A stretch of DNA of 64,000 bases, from contig JAOWCC010000019.1 of NCBI GenBank assembly GCA_030867875.1, forward strand, positions 32,221,976 through 32,285,975, written 5' to 3'. The notes under the pieces were generated by a model. It was given only the letters and a program-made list of their open reading frames with translations. It was not told where the DNA came from and searched no databases. This stretch comes from Actinernus sp. WN-2022. Lineage: Eukaryota; Cnidaria; Anthozoa; Actiniaria; Actinernidae. Position 1 is the first letter of the stretch. Every line of letters starts with the position of its first letter. Below, in pieces: positions 1-11,000 of the stretch. A program made the position numbers and the translations under genes.

Positions 1-404
1 GCTATAGTGGTGAATTTTGCACAGTTTACGAGGGGTTTTCAAGTGATCTTTTGAAGTGGCATGGTATTCTGCAGTCACCCTTTATTTGTTCACTGTTCAG
101 TCCAGATAGCAATACAAGTTTACGAAGTCCAAGTTGGTCAGTTTGATGTGAGGCAGGAAAACACATCCACAGGTCTTTTCAAAGTTAAGTAAGTGGATTT
201 TCAGTTTCAAGAATGTTTTCAGTTTCATTTAAATCATATTGTTGTTTAACTGTTGTTTCTAACAACTCAAAGTAGCTTTTGGCATTTCCATATCTGTCAT
301 CAGTTTTGTGCCATTGAATTCTGTTTATTCTATGAAAGTTGTAGCATATTAATGTTATATGATTGTCAACAACAAGCGGGCTTGTGCAACTGACAGACCT
401 AAGT
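1..404. other. No gene seen at the left end
   Basis: AT-rich sequence with only short open frames that have no recognisable motifs. It may be downstream or intronic DNA of a gene outside the window. Confidence 0.5.
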
Positions 405-657
405 GGAGCCCGGGTGGTGCAGTGGTTAAGTGCTTCGCCTCTCACCTCTGTGGCCCAGGTTAGATTCGCGGACGCAGCGTCATATGTGAGTTTAGTTTGT
501 TGGTATTCTCGCCCTTGCTCCGAGGGTTTTTCTCCGGGTTATCCGGTTTTCCTCCCTCCGCAAAAACCAAGACGCTAAATTCCAATTCGATCTGTGGATT
601 AGCCGGGATCTGGCTTTGGTCAGCCCCCATGGTTGTTTCAGGTCTCGTTAGAAATTC
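405..657 (+). mobile_element. tRNA-derived SINE, copy 1
   Basis: About 250 bp highly similar to the copy at 15594-15848, sharing the A-box-like GGTGCAGTGGTTAAG, a decayed B box (GGTTAGATTCG), the CCTCCCTCCGCAAAAACCAA region and the 3' end TTTCAGGTCTCGTTAGAAAT. tRNA-derived SINEs are transcribed by RNA polymerase III and moved by LINE enzymes. No clear target duplication was found, so this looks like the older copy. Confidence 0.8.
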
Positions 658-780
658 AGAATTTGTTTTTTTCACAGTTGCAAAACAGTTTCTTCAGTTG
701 GTAGACTCTGTTTTCTCTATAAAGACATTTTTGCATACCTTTTATTACATACTTGTAGGATATACTCTCTTTTACATTTA

Positions 781-1151
781 AGGCTGGTTCGCATGTGCAA
801 AACGAGCACAAGAAAAAGTATGTGTGAACCAATGTAAAGCAAATGCAAGTGCAAGAAAATGAAAAAGTTTCCATTCTCTTCGCTCGCATTTGCACTTGCT
901 TCCTGAATTCACCCATGTGAACATACATGTATGTGAAGCAAACAAGTAAATTAATTCACGATCAATGGGGAACCAGTTATTAGAAGGAACTTCCTTCCAT
1001 GCCTCCATGGCTAAATTTTAACCAAGTTGAGACTCATCTGCCATCATGGAAAAGCACTTCAAATATTGCACAAACATTTATATCTATTGTACTTGCATTT
1101 GACATCGCTTGTGCTTGCATTTCCACTTGCTTTACATCGATGAACCAGCCT
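781..1151. mobile_element. MITE with TTA target duplication (PIF/Harbinger-like)
   Basis: Ends AGGCTGGTTC and GAACCAGCCT form inverted repeats and are flanked by TTA on both sides (778-780 and 1152-1154). Imperfect complementarity continues inward (GTGCAAAACGAGCACAAG against the CTTGTGCTTGCATTTCC region). A three-base TTA/TAA duplication is typical of PIF/Harbinger elements. No transposase. Confidence 0.65.
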
Positions 1152-1254
1152 TTACAGTTGTATAAACATTTCATAATAAAATTATAATGTACTTTTCTCA
1201 TACTCATAAGAAATGTTCCCTTTTATAAAAATTCAATCGCGACATGATTCAAAA

Positions 1255-2162
1255 CTACTGAATGACACAAGTCCTTGACTTATTAACATTACTGTCTTTT
1301 TGTGCTAAGGATGACCTTCCTGGAGAGTTATGTATATCTCCTTGAGATGCTGCTATGGACGCTAGATAGGCCTCCCTATGTGCACGTGGCATCTCTTCTG
1401 AATAATCTCTTGATCCACGGACCTGTGATTGTCCTGGTATGCTCTCTGTTCGCTCTTCATAATCATCGTCATCTTGATCGTCTTTCCTTTTCACTAGTTT
1501 CTGATAAGGTCCTGATTGCAATAATGGCACAGTACCTTTCTCAGCATTCTCCTTTTCTTCTTTTTCCCATGATTGGGTAACATACCTTACAGTTTTGTTT
1601 TGTTCCTCATACTCTGAACTGCTACTTGAGAGAGTTGATCCAGTTTCAGATGAATCACTTTCCGACTCTTGCCCACCATCAATTCCTCTTGCTATTAGCT
1701 TATGGTTCCCTCGTCTTGGCCTAGTTCGACCAACACGCTTCATCTTTCCCTTGCCCTTATCCACTTCTTTGCTTTTGTGAGGGCTTCTTTTATTGCTACG
1801 TGATCTTGGTATTGCATTCTTCTTATTGGGAGAATTCATCTGCTTCAGTTGGCACTCCATTGCATTGGAAAGTTTACTGACAATCCTATTATTATTTTCT
1901 ACAGCTGATTCTCCAGATGTTGAAATTATTGACAGAGCACTTTTGTAGTACTCAACAGCCTTCTCATAATTTCCCTGTAAAAAGTTAACAGCGGCAAGAC
2001 CTTCAGTCGCCTGCCAATGGCTCTTCTTGTCACCTCCATCTTTGGATGCCTGTATGGCATGCACAAAGCTCTCAGATGCATGTTCAAAGTCCCCTAGCTG
2101 ACTGTGGGCAAATCCCATGTTACAGAATGTTTGACCTTGTTCAGCCCTGTTGTTGAGTTCAC
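1255..2162 (-). CDS. TTC24: TTC24-like terminal coding exon
   Basis: Acceptor TTTTTTTAG at 2163; stop TAG at 1257-1255. It encodes residues 281-582: the last two TPR units (CNMGFAHSQLGDFEHASE, LAAVNFLQGNYEKAVEYYK), then a basic stretch (KGKGKMKRVGRTRPRRG), an acidic/Ser segment and the terminal NKSRTCVIQ. No canonical AATAAA was recognised close downstream; a TATAAA variant (minus strand) lies near 1223. Confidence 0.87.
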
Positions 2163-5100
2163 CTAAAAAAACAGTACTAACATCAGAATACACACATCAT
2201 GAATAAACTTAGAACTCTTAATTAATAGACAGGGATGTCATCAGTGATAATTTCAATTTCTTGTAATCATATCAATAGTGTAAATGAGACCAATAGCATG
2301 TAATACTGTTTCCTTTAATCCTACGTGAGTGTGAGCACCAAAGATTTCGCATCTGCTTAGCAACCAGGGAGTACACCACCATCTTGCATTAGGCCTGGGT
2401 TCTAATCATATTTGAGCTGCTTATGGGTAGGACATCCAGGATATTTGAAAGGTGCAGCCAGCATTTTGGTTTTGTATAGCATGATATGATTTTCTGCTTT
2501 GTGGTGCATATGAGGTCGCTTATGATTGTTATACACACATAATACCAGGTATGGGACCCATACATGTATATGTTTTTGGGAACCAAAACCAAAAAGATCT
2601 ATGGGTCCAAGGACCCAGAGTAAAAATGTCTAGTGCTGTGAAAGATTTACCACAGGTTCCCCAAGCTCATGTTACAAAATATTCAAAATATGACTTACCT
2701 TGCCACTGTTATGTCTTGTGTTGTGTTTCTCACTTATCCACCCAACAAGGAGAGAAACATGACACAAGACATCACAGTGGCAAGGTAAGTCATTTACAGT
2801 ACTTCTGGTTAGTAAACAGAGTTTGTTACGTTCCCATACAAACTCTTATATTTCAAATTCCTCTTTTACTTTCTCTAATTATTTTTCCAGTGGATTAACC
2901 CTGGAACATTCTAATGCTGCTCTCATGGAAGTTATCACCTGATAACCTCCACCTTGGGATAAATAAGTTATCAAGCCATGTTACAGTACTCAATAGCAGA
3001 ATTACAGTTGTGTCTACCGTGACCGACCGACCTCTCTTTCATCACTCCGCCCAAAGACCCTGCAATGGGTTGCCCAATTGACCAATTTAGCTCAACTTCA
3101 ATGTAATGAAGCACTTGCCCTCTTAAACAAACACAACTTATTTAGATACACAGTTTGAATAGTTCATGCTTCATTATGCTGAAGTGAGGCATTTGGGTCA
3201 ATATCACTGAAACTGCTACTCATGTGTCACAACTGTAATAGATCTACTATTTCATAAATCATGTGTGAGAAAATAATTAATGCAAAATAATCATTGATAA
3301 TTTGAGATGACCAGGATTTCTCATTTTGCACTGTTACATTCAGAGAAATAGTCTTATAAGTCATACCATGTAGTTTAACAGCAAGTTTATGATGTGCCAG
3401 AGCTTTCTTGTATTTTCCCAGCTGGTTGTAAATGGCTCCTAAGTTCTGTCGCAAGATGGCTTCTAGCTGTTTTTCTTGGTTGGCAGTGTTGACCAGTGGA
3501 ATTGCAATCTCAAAACACTCTGCAGCATTTTTGTAGGACTTCAGGTTGTTATATAACAGACCAAGGTCATTGTAGATTTTTCCTAAGAAATAAGATGAAG
3601 TGAAGATATTTATTAAAACTGACAGCCTGTGAACCCAAAACAGTCCCATTCTCTCCATTATTTGTGAAGGCTTTGAGAATTATACTTATACATGTAGATA
3701 TAGGGCATTTTTCAATTGAATGTTGTCAAACCAAAACCAGAGAAATAGCGATACTTACTGTTTGCAAACACTGACATCATTCATATATTTGCATATATAA
3801 TGTGGTTGGCAAAAACCCTGCGTGTTTGTATGACTTGTATGGCAACTAGTGATTTGGTCACAAAATACGTCAAAAGTCTCAATTCTGCTTCCAAATCTTA
3901 ATTCTTTTATAAGACTTATAAGTTAAGAGCATATATTAGCTTTGATGAAAAGGCTTGCTTGCATTTTGGAAGAACAAGAAGAGTAATTTGGCAATGAATA
4001 TAAGCACTGACCCATGATATTTTATAAGCAACTGACCGTGTTCACGCTTCGTTTCTGACAACCACAGAATGCAACAAATGTTGCGTGACTGGCCTGTGTG
4101 ATGTCACAGTAAGATTCATTATAGAGCCAATAACAGGAGCAAGCAAGTGAAAACAATGACTGTACATGTATATCCAATCATGAGCTGAAGTAATTTGTAT
4201 TATTCGTGATTGGTTTTACTTGAACCAGTCATGATCGAAGTAAACACAATCTGGATAACTCTTGCTAAAATGAAATTGACTGTGTGACGGACCAAAACAA
4301 AGTTTGGTTTTAGTTTAATAGAACTTGATTGGCTGTTAATCGAAAAAAAAAAAAATCACAGCCAATGGAAAAGCTACTATGCAAATTTAAAACCAATTAA
4401 AGCAATCACTTTTTCTTTTGACACATATCCATAATAATCGAAAACCACTCTAACTATACGAATTACATGTACAATAAAATTATTCATAATTTCGAATAAA
4501 AGATACATTTTCAAAGTGATATAAATGCAGTAACAAACACATTTTGTGGTTGAAAGCAGGGGCCAATTCAATAAAAGTTTTACACATGTATTTTACAAGT
4601 CTGGCCAAATATTATACTGGAAAACAATAGCCAGCCTAGCTTGTAAAATACATGCATAAAACTGTTATCGTGTTGATCCCAATTTAGGAAGCACTGTGAA
4701 CACCTGGGTGGTACCTCACAGAATTTTGGGTGGGAGTGTGCTGCCTGGGAATCAAAATCCTGACCCTATTTCAGACCATCTATGTTAAACGTGACATAAA
4801 ATAGGCCATATGTCAACTTGCCAGTATTTGTTGGGTGCTCCTTTCATTACATTTTATTTCAAAGAACAGATTATGATGCATGGATGCAGAGTTATATAAT
4901 GACTTTTTTATTAGAATGTTGATTGTAGTCAGTTTAGTTGCATGGGTTAATCTCCTGTTGGGAGCTTGCCTTGACCTTCTAGTTCTGGGGACTTTGATGG
5001 GCTTTGCAATACAAAATTAGCCTAGTCCTCATGGCCACATTTCCCGGAGTCTCTTCCCCTCCCTTTGGGGAAGTAGATGAAAATACACCCTTTGAGTCAG

Positions 5101-7051
5101 TTTATGTTTATGGCAGAACATTTTGCCTCAGGTTTCACACATATACTTCATAGACCTCTCCAAAACTGCCAGACCTCTCAATTTCGTTTTCAAGAGGTTT
5201 TGGCCAGGCTAAAACCCGAAACAGTGACATCACAATATTCATAGGTGCATTTGTACCTTGTGGTAACGAAAAATTAACAGTACATGGTGGGAAAAACGAC
5301 CATAAAAACGGCATGAGTTCTATATTTTAAAAAGTTTTCAACGCAGACGATTGAATTTTGGTAGGTGGCTGTAGAATCGTAAAAGGAAAATAACCTGATT
5401 GTGATGTCACATTGTGATGTCACAATGACGTCATTTATTCATTTGTAATATATTTGTTATAACTGTTCATTACCTCTAAAAATGGATGAATGTTGTATAT
5501 CGTTAAAATCTCTTCATGGTGAGAATGATTGAAGGATGTTGATTGGTTAAGGAAATCAAAAGTTATGAAAGTTTGAATTTTGCCAATTTTCCCACCAACA
5601 TTTGGTGGGAAATAAACAACACAATTATGCATTTATGAAAATATTGCTTTGTTCATCTTTTAGTTGTAAATACTGTTGCATGACATTTTGTCCAATCATA
5701 AAACATGTTGGTGGCCACATTTGCGCCAAATGAATGTGTGTCACGAAGGCCCTTTGATGGTGTAGTCCGTTTGTAACGTTTATTAAAGGGGGAATTTCAC
5801 CAAAAAAGGAGGCATCGCTTATGATGTCACAACGACGTCATCATACTAAGGCCATCCCTTTTTTATTTTCCGTTTCTCATCGTCCGACCGACCCATTTTT
5901 GTGGCTTTTTGTAGAAATAAAAAAAAAATTGGGGGGAGGGGTGGGGGTGAAGAAACCCTAGAGCAGCTCCTGGAAGCTCATGCTCGAGGGTAGGTTACGC
6001 AATAGTTTCGGCGGTGCATTTGTAATTCCATGTTTGTAGCGTATACGGACGACGACATCGATGGTTTCGTCGTCCATGTTGGTTTGTAACCTCGCCTGTG
6101 CAACCGCGCCTTATTAGTTCCAGTCTATCCGCGTATTTTTTATTACATTTTTTTTTTCTCACCCGACCGACAGACCCAATTTTTGAAAACCCCACCGATG
6201 AGAAACGAAAAAAAAAATAGGGATGGCCTAACATAAAACACCTAAAATATGTAGTTTCCTTTTGTTACCAACTCACGATCACCACAGAAATAGTGTTAAT
6301 TTTAATTATATGGTCACGCTCAATTATGCCGCTATTTGACTTTTATAGCTATATTTCTTTTTGGTCACGCTCAATTTTTGCCGTGGTACAAAACAAGAAG
6401 TATTATCTGAATGGCGGAAATTTTACCTTTCAGGACACTGTCTGAGAGATCTTCACATAAGTCGATCACTAATCGTAGTGTTTGAGCACACTTGTCTATC
6501 TCTCCGACCTCTCCTAACAGACTTGCTCGATTATTCAACGCCAAGACTTCATTCTTCTTATCTCCCAATCTATGATAAATGCTTGCAGCATCTTCGTAGA
6601 AATCAGCCGCTTTAGCTAGCGTCCCAACGGCTGTACAGCCGACAGCAAGCTTAATCAGTGTTTCTCCTTGCATTTCACTGTTGTTTTGAGTTCTGTATTC
6701 CTCTACCGCGACCTGGTAGCACTCAACAGCCATGTCAGGTTGTCCAATAGCATCGTACGCAAGGCCCAAGTTGTACTGCAAATCAGCAAAATTAGCTGTG
6801 CCATCGCTCTCTTTTTCCGGTGGTAAAGCCCTCTTCAGATACTCTAATCCTTTCTTTGGATCTCCTTGGGCGACACAACAGGCTCCAAGGTTAAAGAAAC
6901 AAGCTCTTTCGGTGAAACCCTCCTTCAAATGACAAGCCAAAGAGGAGGCCTTGTCGAATGCACTGCACGCACTGTCGAGATTTCCGTTGGACAATTCTTG
7001 ATGTCCCTCTTGTGTGAGTTTGTCAACTTCCTCTGCGATATTTGTTCCCAT
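1255..7051 (-). CDS. TTC24: TTC24-like tetratricopeptide repeat protein (3 coding exons)
   Basis: Coding exons on the minus strand are 7051-6427, 3582-3367 and 2162-1255. They join in phase (both introns after codon base 1) into 582 residues. Residues 1 to about 380 are helical TPR-type repeats: FFNLGACCVAQGDPKKGLEY, LQYNLGLAYDAIGQPDMAVE, IYNDLGLLYNNLKSYKNAAE, RQNLGAIYNQLGKYKKALAH and FCNMGFAHSQLGDFEHASES show the alternating small and aromatic TPR positions. The rest is a charged, Ser/Glu/Lys-rich, probably disordered tail ending in Cys-Val-Ile-Gln. Repeat order, length and a Cys three residues from the end agree with vertebrate TTC24 as I remember it. TPR proteins are scaffolds; no enzymatic role is implied and the function of TTC24 is not established. 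The gene is divergent from SSR2. The start is the first Met of an open frame with no upstream extension seen. Another TPR paralogue is possible. Confidence 0.85.
2690..2793. repeat. Perfect-type hairpin, about 41-bp arms
   Basis: ATGACTTACCTTGCCACTGT at the left is mirrored by ACAGTGGCAAGGTAAGTCAT at the right; arms of about 41 bp surround a short loop. It lies in the second intron of the TTC24-like gene. Probably a MITE relic. Confidence 0.75.
3367..3582 (-). CDS. TTC24: TTC24-like coding exon 2
   Basis: Acceptor TTTCTTAG at 3583 and donor ACATG|GTATGA at 3367/3366. It encodes residues 209-280 (GKIYNDLGLLYNNLKS through HHKLAVKLH), two TPR units. The 216-nt length keeps the phase. Confidence 0.88.
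4100..4425. mobile_element. Degenerate copy of the GAGCGGTTTTCAGTTG MITE family
   Basis: Shares GAGCTGAAGTAATTTG, GGTTTTACTTGAACCA and GGTTTTAGTTTAATAGAACT segments with the copies at 24826-25106 and 52505-52787. The outer ends are eroded. It is in intron 1 of the TTC24-like gene. Confidence 0.6.
5850..6228. mobile_element. MITE with TAA target duplication (PIF/Harbinger-like)
   Basis: 379 bp with termini GGCCATCCCTTTTTT and AAAAAATAGGGATGGCC. TAA sits directly outside both ends (5847-5849, 6229-6231). The inner arms also match (CGTTTCTCATCG / CGATGAGAAACG, GACCGACCCA / GACAGACCCA). In intron 1 of the TTC24-like gene. No transposase. Confidence 0.75.
6427..7051 (-). CDS. TTC24: TTC24-like coding exon 1
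   Basis: Starts at the ATG at 7051-7049 and ends in the donor CTGAAAG|GTAAAA at 6427/6426. It encodes residues 1-208, with the TPR repeats around FFNLGACC, LQYNLGLAYD and LALNNRASL. The reading frame continues 18 codons past the donor before a stop, so intron retention would truncate the protein. Confidence 0.88.
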
Positions 7052-8027
7052 ACTAGAGTCCTAAACTATTAAAATCCTGAAACTCGTAAGCACAAAGCTA
7101 AAGAGGCAATGATCGTTTAATAAACCAGGCCAGGACTGGACCAGGTGATGTCGAAATTATCCACTCCGCGTTTCATGTCAAGTCGAAATCCAATGCTTTG
7201 TTTCACTTTGATTGAATTTAAACTTATATAGGTGTACAGGAGAGTGATTTAAAACCAAATATTTCCCTCTTTTACCAAGACACGCACAAAGCGTTGCGTA
7301 CTTCTTGTAAACAGTGAATGTTTTTCTTGATCACCTAGACTCTCATCGCGACGTGACGTCACTGCAAATTAGGAGCCTGGGAAACAGTGTGGTCAGAAAT
7401 TAGCAGGGAGCTCGAGATGATGGAAAATGAAATCAAAAAGTCTAAACATACCCCCTTTCTCCCCTACTGAACCAACCCTTTTCCAGGTGCCCATTTTTTA
7501 TGCGCATTTTTGGAAGTTCAAAAAATTATGCTCTTAAATCTAATAAAACCTTCGCTTTCCCTTGTAGTTATATTATTACCTTTAATGTCTATGGCGATTC
7601 CTGGGCCGTTTAACCTTGATTCAGATTAGTTTTTTATTTCGTGATTTTCTCCTCCTATATCACAGGCAGCCCAATCTATGGGTTTGTGAAAATAGAAGAT
7701 ATTGTCTGTAAATCCTTTCAAATTGCAGTACAATGTATAAATAAACATACCTTTTCGCTTCCATATGTGCTCCCACTTCCGATTCGATTTCTATTTCAGT
7801 TAACAAACTGGTTGCTATATCTATATCTATATCTAGTTTATTTTCTACAAGGTATTATTTACAGTTTATTAAAAAACTGAAATCTAGTGGGTTCCCTGTG
7901 TTTTAGAACACTAAGTCAGCGGAGTGTTCCACGAGAGTATGCTCAGTACACGTCATCGCGAATTTCTTTCTCTCTCTTCCCTTTGTGAACATCGGAGCTG
8001 GTCGTGAAAGCAGAGGATTCCATCAAA
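7052..8027. promoter_or_regulatory. Divergent intergenic region between TTC24-like gene and SSR2
   Basis: The two start codons are divergent and 976 bp apart, so the region must contain the SSR2 5'UTR and promoter and probably the TTC24-like promoter. A pyrimidine-rich stretch (TTTCTTTCTCTCTCTTCCC, about 7962-7980) lies just before the SSR2 start and may mark the initiation area. A TATCTA microsatellite sits at about 7814-7836. No clear TATA box was assigned. No coding sequence was recognised. Confidence 0.5.
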
Positions 8028-8030
8028 ATG
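8028..8030 (+). CDS. SSR2: SSR2 coding exon 1: initiator codon only
   Basis: The coding part of the first exon is only ATG, directly followed by a donor (CATCAAAATG|GTAAGA). The AAAATG context is good for initiation. It is placed because exon 2 opens in frame with the signal peptide core but has no upstream Met before its acceptor. The 5'UTR lies just upstream (about 7940-8027). Confidence 0.85.
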
Positions 8031-11000
8031 GTAAGAATATGTAGCAAGGTCGAGCCTAAATCCATTACCTACATATCAGTTTCATGGTGTTTTAGTCCAT
8101 ATTACACGTGTCATAATCTGTTGTGTGTTTTATACGAGTTATCCATGAAAATTTGTAAATCTTGTTTTTTGGTAAGCATCACGTGTGACTAGAATTTTTG
8201 TGGGAATTTTGAATCCTCGTGAAGATGTAACATTAAAAGATATGTCGAGAGTTACTATACAACTATTAAATCACCAGTAACTGCATTCTGTTTTCCAGTC
8301 AGAAAATATGGGAAATTTTGGAATTCTCATAAAATTATAGCCTTGTTGTCTGGCTCATAATTAGCTTTTTATGCCTGTTGTTTGGTCAACCCTGTGGCTG
8401 TTTTCCACACTGATAAATATTAAGGTTGTTTACCATTTACATGGAAATTCCAAAAATTTCGGTTGGAATGTAAATGGTAAACAGTTTTTTCGGTTCGTGC
8501 CGTGGAAAATTTCCGAAATTAATGGAACTTCTGAAAAGGTAGTCCAAACTTCCCAACCAGAATTTCTGAATGGGAAATTGAGTACCATTTACAGTTCCCA
8601 GTCAGTCGTACCAGTTCCAGGCCTTATATGGAGCTATTTTCATCTGGAACGGTTTGTGTACAAATGGTAAACGTTGTTTTTTCCGATTGGGAAATTCAGT
8701 TTTGGAAATTTTGTGTACCATTTACACCGGAATTTCCAACCGGAATGTCTGTGTAAATGGTAAACAACCCAAGTCTTATAACCCATATTTTCTCTCGCGC
8801 CTGATTGGTTGAATGCGTCACGTGACCCAATATTTTCTCTCCGCGAGCGTGAAATATCAGCGAATAGACTCCCTGTGAGCGTATAAGCGCACGTCAAAGA
8901 AAATATTTGAAGGATGATAACAACAACAACCAGGCTACATTGTGGCATCAAAACATGCCCTGATAATTATGTTGTCCTTGGGCATTATCTGATCCTTAAA
9001 GCTCACAGTTTCCCTTGAGCAACACACTCGGGAACTGTTCTCTTCTCGGATCAGATAATGTCCACGGACAAAATATCAGGGCATATTTTGATACCACAAA
9101 TAGGTTATTGTATTTATATTCATCATAAGTTTAAAATAAGTGATCAGTGTTTTCACTATAATTTTGTAGTTTAGGTTCCCCACAAAGACAAAAATTGTGG
9201 GACATTTCAGAGACACAATGGGTCATTATAGAATCTCTGGAGCCGATTACCCAGAGCATCCATCTCCCATACTATGTCTATGATGCAGCCTTTTTACAGA
9301 TCAGGTTATTTTTCGAATGCATTTCCAGTTTGGTTCTGCTAGCCAATGACGAGCAGTTGTGCAATTTTAATTCAAATGATTAATGATGTTGCAGCCATGG
9401 TGGTTGACTAAACAAGAGAAGCTAACATTGAAGGTATCTTTTGTTAACAAGATGCTGCAATGAAAGCGAACAATGAGAAAAGAAATCTAAAAATAACCCG
9501 TTCTTGGAAAATGCTATATCACGAATATACATGTACTGTATGAGGAGAAATGAGATCCTGCTATCAAAGATATTATTTTTATTTTTTCCTTTTAGAACTA
9601 CATTATACAAATGTAGTTTTTTCTGCTCTGTGCCCTTAGACCCTTGAAGTATATTTTTAGCTCTGCATTTCAAAACAAAATGTGAGGATACTGCAATGGC
9701 ACAGTTTAGTGTAGTCTCCCCTGTAGCTGTTGTGGTTAAAGTCATGCAACGGTCCCTCCCCACCAATGGCTGCTCACCTTTCCCTTTGTATTCATTGCAC
9801 CAATCGGATGACTGATATTGTCTGGAGTAAACCGATCAGAAAACAGGAAATTGTAAATATAAAAGTATGTGGGGAGGGAGCATTGCATGAATCTAACCAC
9901 GACAGCTGCAGGGGAGACTACATGTACATTTAGGTCTAGTGAGAACACTGACTGATCCCAAATCCATTTTGTATTTACCGTATTTTATCACATACAAGCT
10001 GCACCTTTTTTAACTTTCAGATTTTGAAAGTAACAAATTGCCACAAAGTTGGGGGTGCGGTTAAATAAATTTTATGTGAGTGTTTTCAGAAAACTTTTTT
10101 TTGCAATGACCGTAAACAAAGCCATATGAACAATAGAAATGGCACATTCAATTCACAGAACACGAGTGTCAGCAAGATTTCTACTCAAACTCATCTCCTT
10201 CGCTTTAAAGAAAACTAGCTGTCCAGTTGCCTGTCATCTTCTCTGATAACTCCTCGAATGGTTCCTAGTTTTGTTAAAGGCCTTAATTGGTCATGGAAGC
10301 CTTCAAATTTTCAAATAAAGTATCATTCTCATTGAGTTCATGTTCAACTTCCGAGCTCACGCTCGATCTCGGACGTTTGAGAAAACTCTCGCCCCAGGCC
10401 TCCTTGAAAATCCAAGATGGCAGACCACGGACTCAGACACACGCTCGTACAGTTTCGCCAGAAAATCTTACTTTCTTGTGCGCTTAAAGGAATGAAGTTC
10501 CTTAAATATGTTGTTGGTTAATGAGGGAACAACAGCAGAAGAATTCTGAAGTGATTTAAAGACAGCAGGTTAAAATATACACAAGAAAGGATGAGGAAAG
10601 TTGTAACCAATTCGTTGTTGTGATATGACGATCTCTTATGAAGAGTTTTGCTTCAATTACGGGCATTTATGAACTCGAACACAAGACAACTCTTACTGAA
10701 TTTTGTGGTGCGGCTTATACACAAGGTTTTTCCTTAAACCTTTCGGGAAAAACAAGCTTCTGTTTATCAGGCTGAAGTTAGGGGTGTGGCTTATACGTGA
10801 GGTGCGGCTTGTACGTGATAAAATACGGTACATGTACATGTAGATTTGAGTTACTTTGAGACAAACCATCCTAGTTTCGCCCTCTAAGTTTGAGATGGGG
10901 TATACCGTATGTTTTCTGTTCAATTTTCGAATGCAGTGTTTTGGCATTTTTCTCTTTATTTTTGCCCAGTTTTTGTGTGGAAAATTAACGTTTTATGGGA

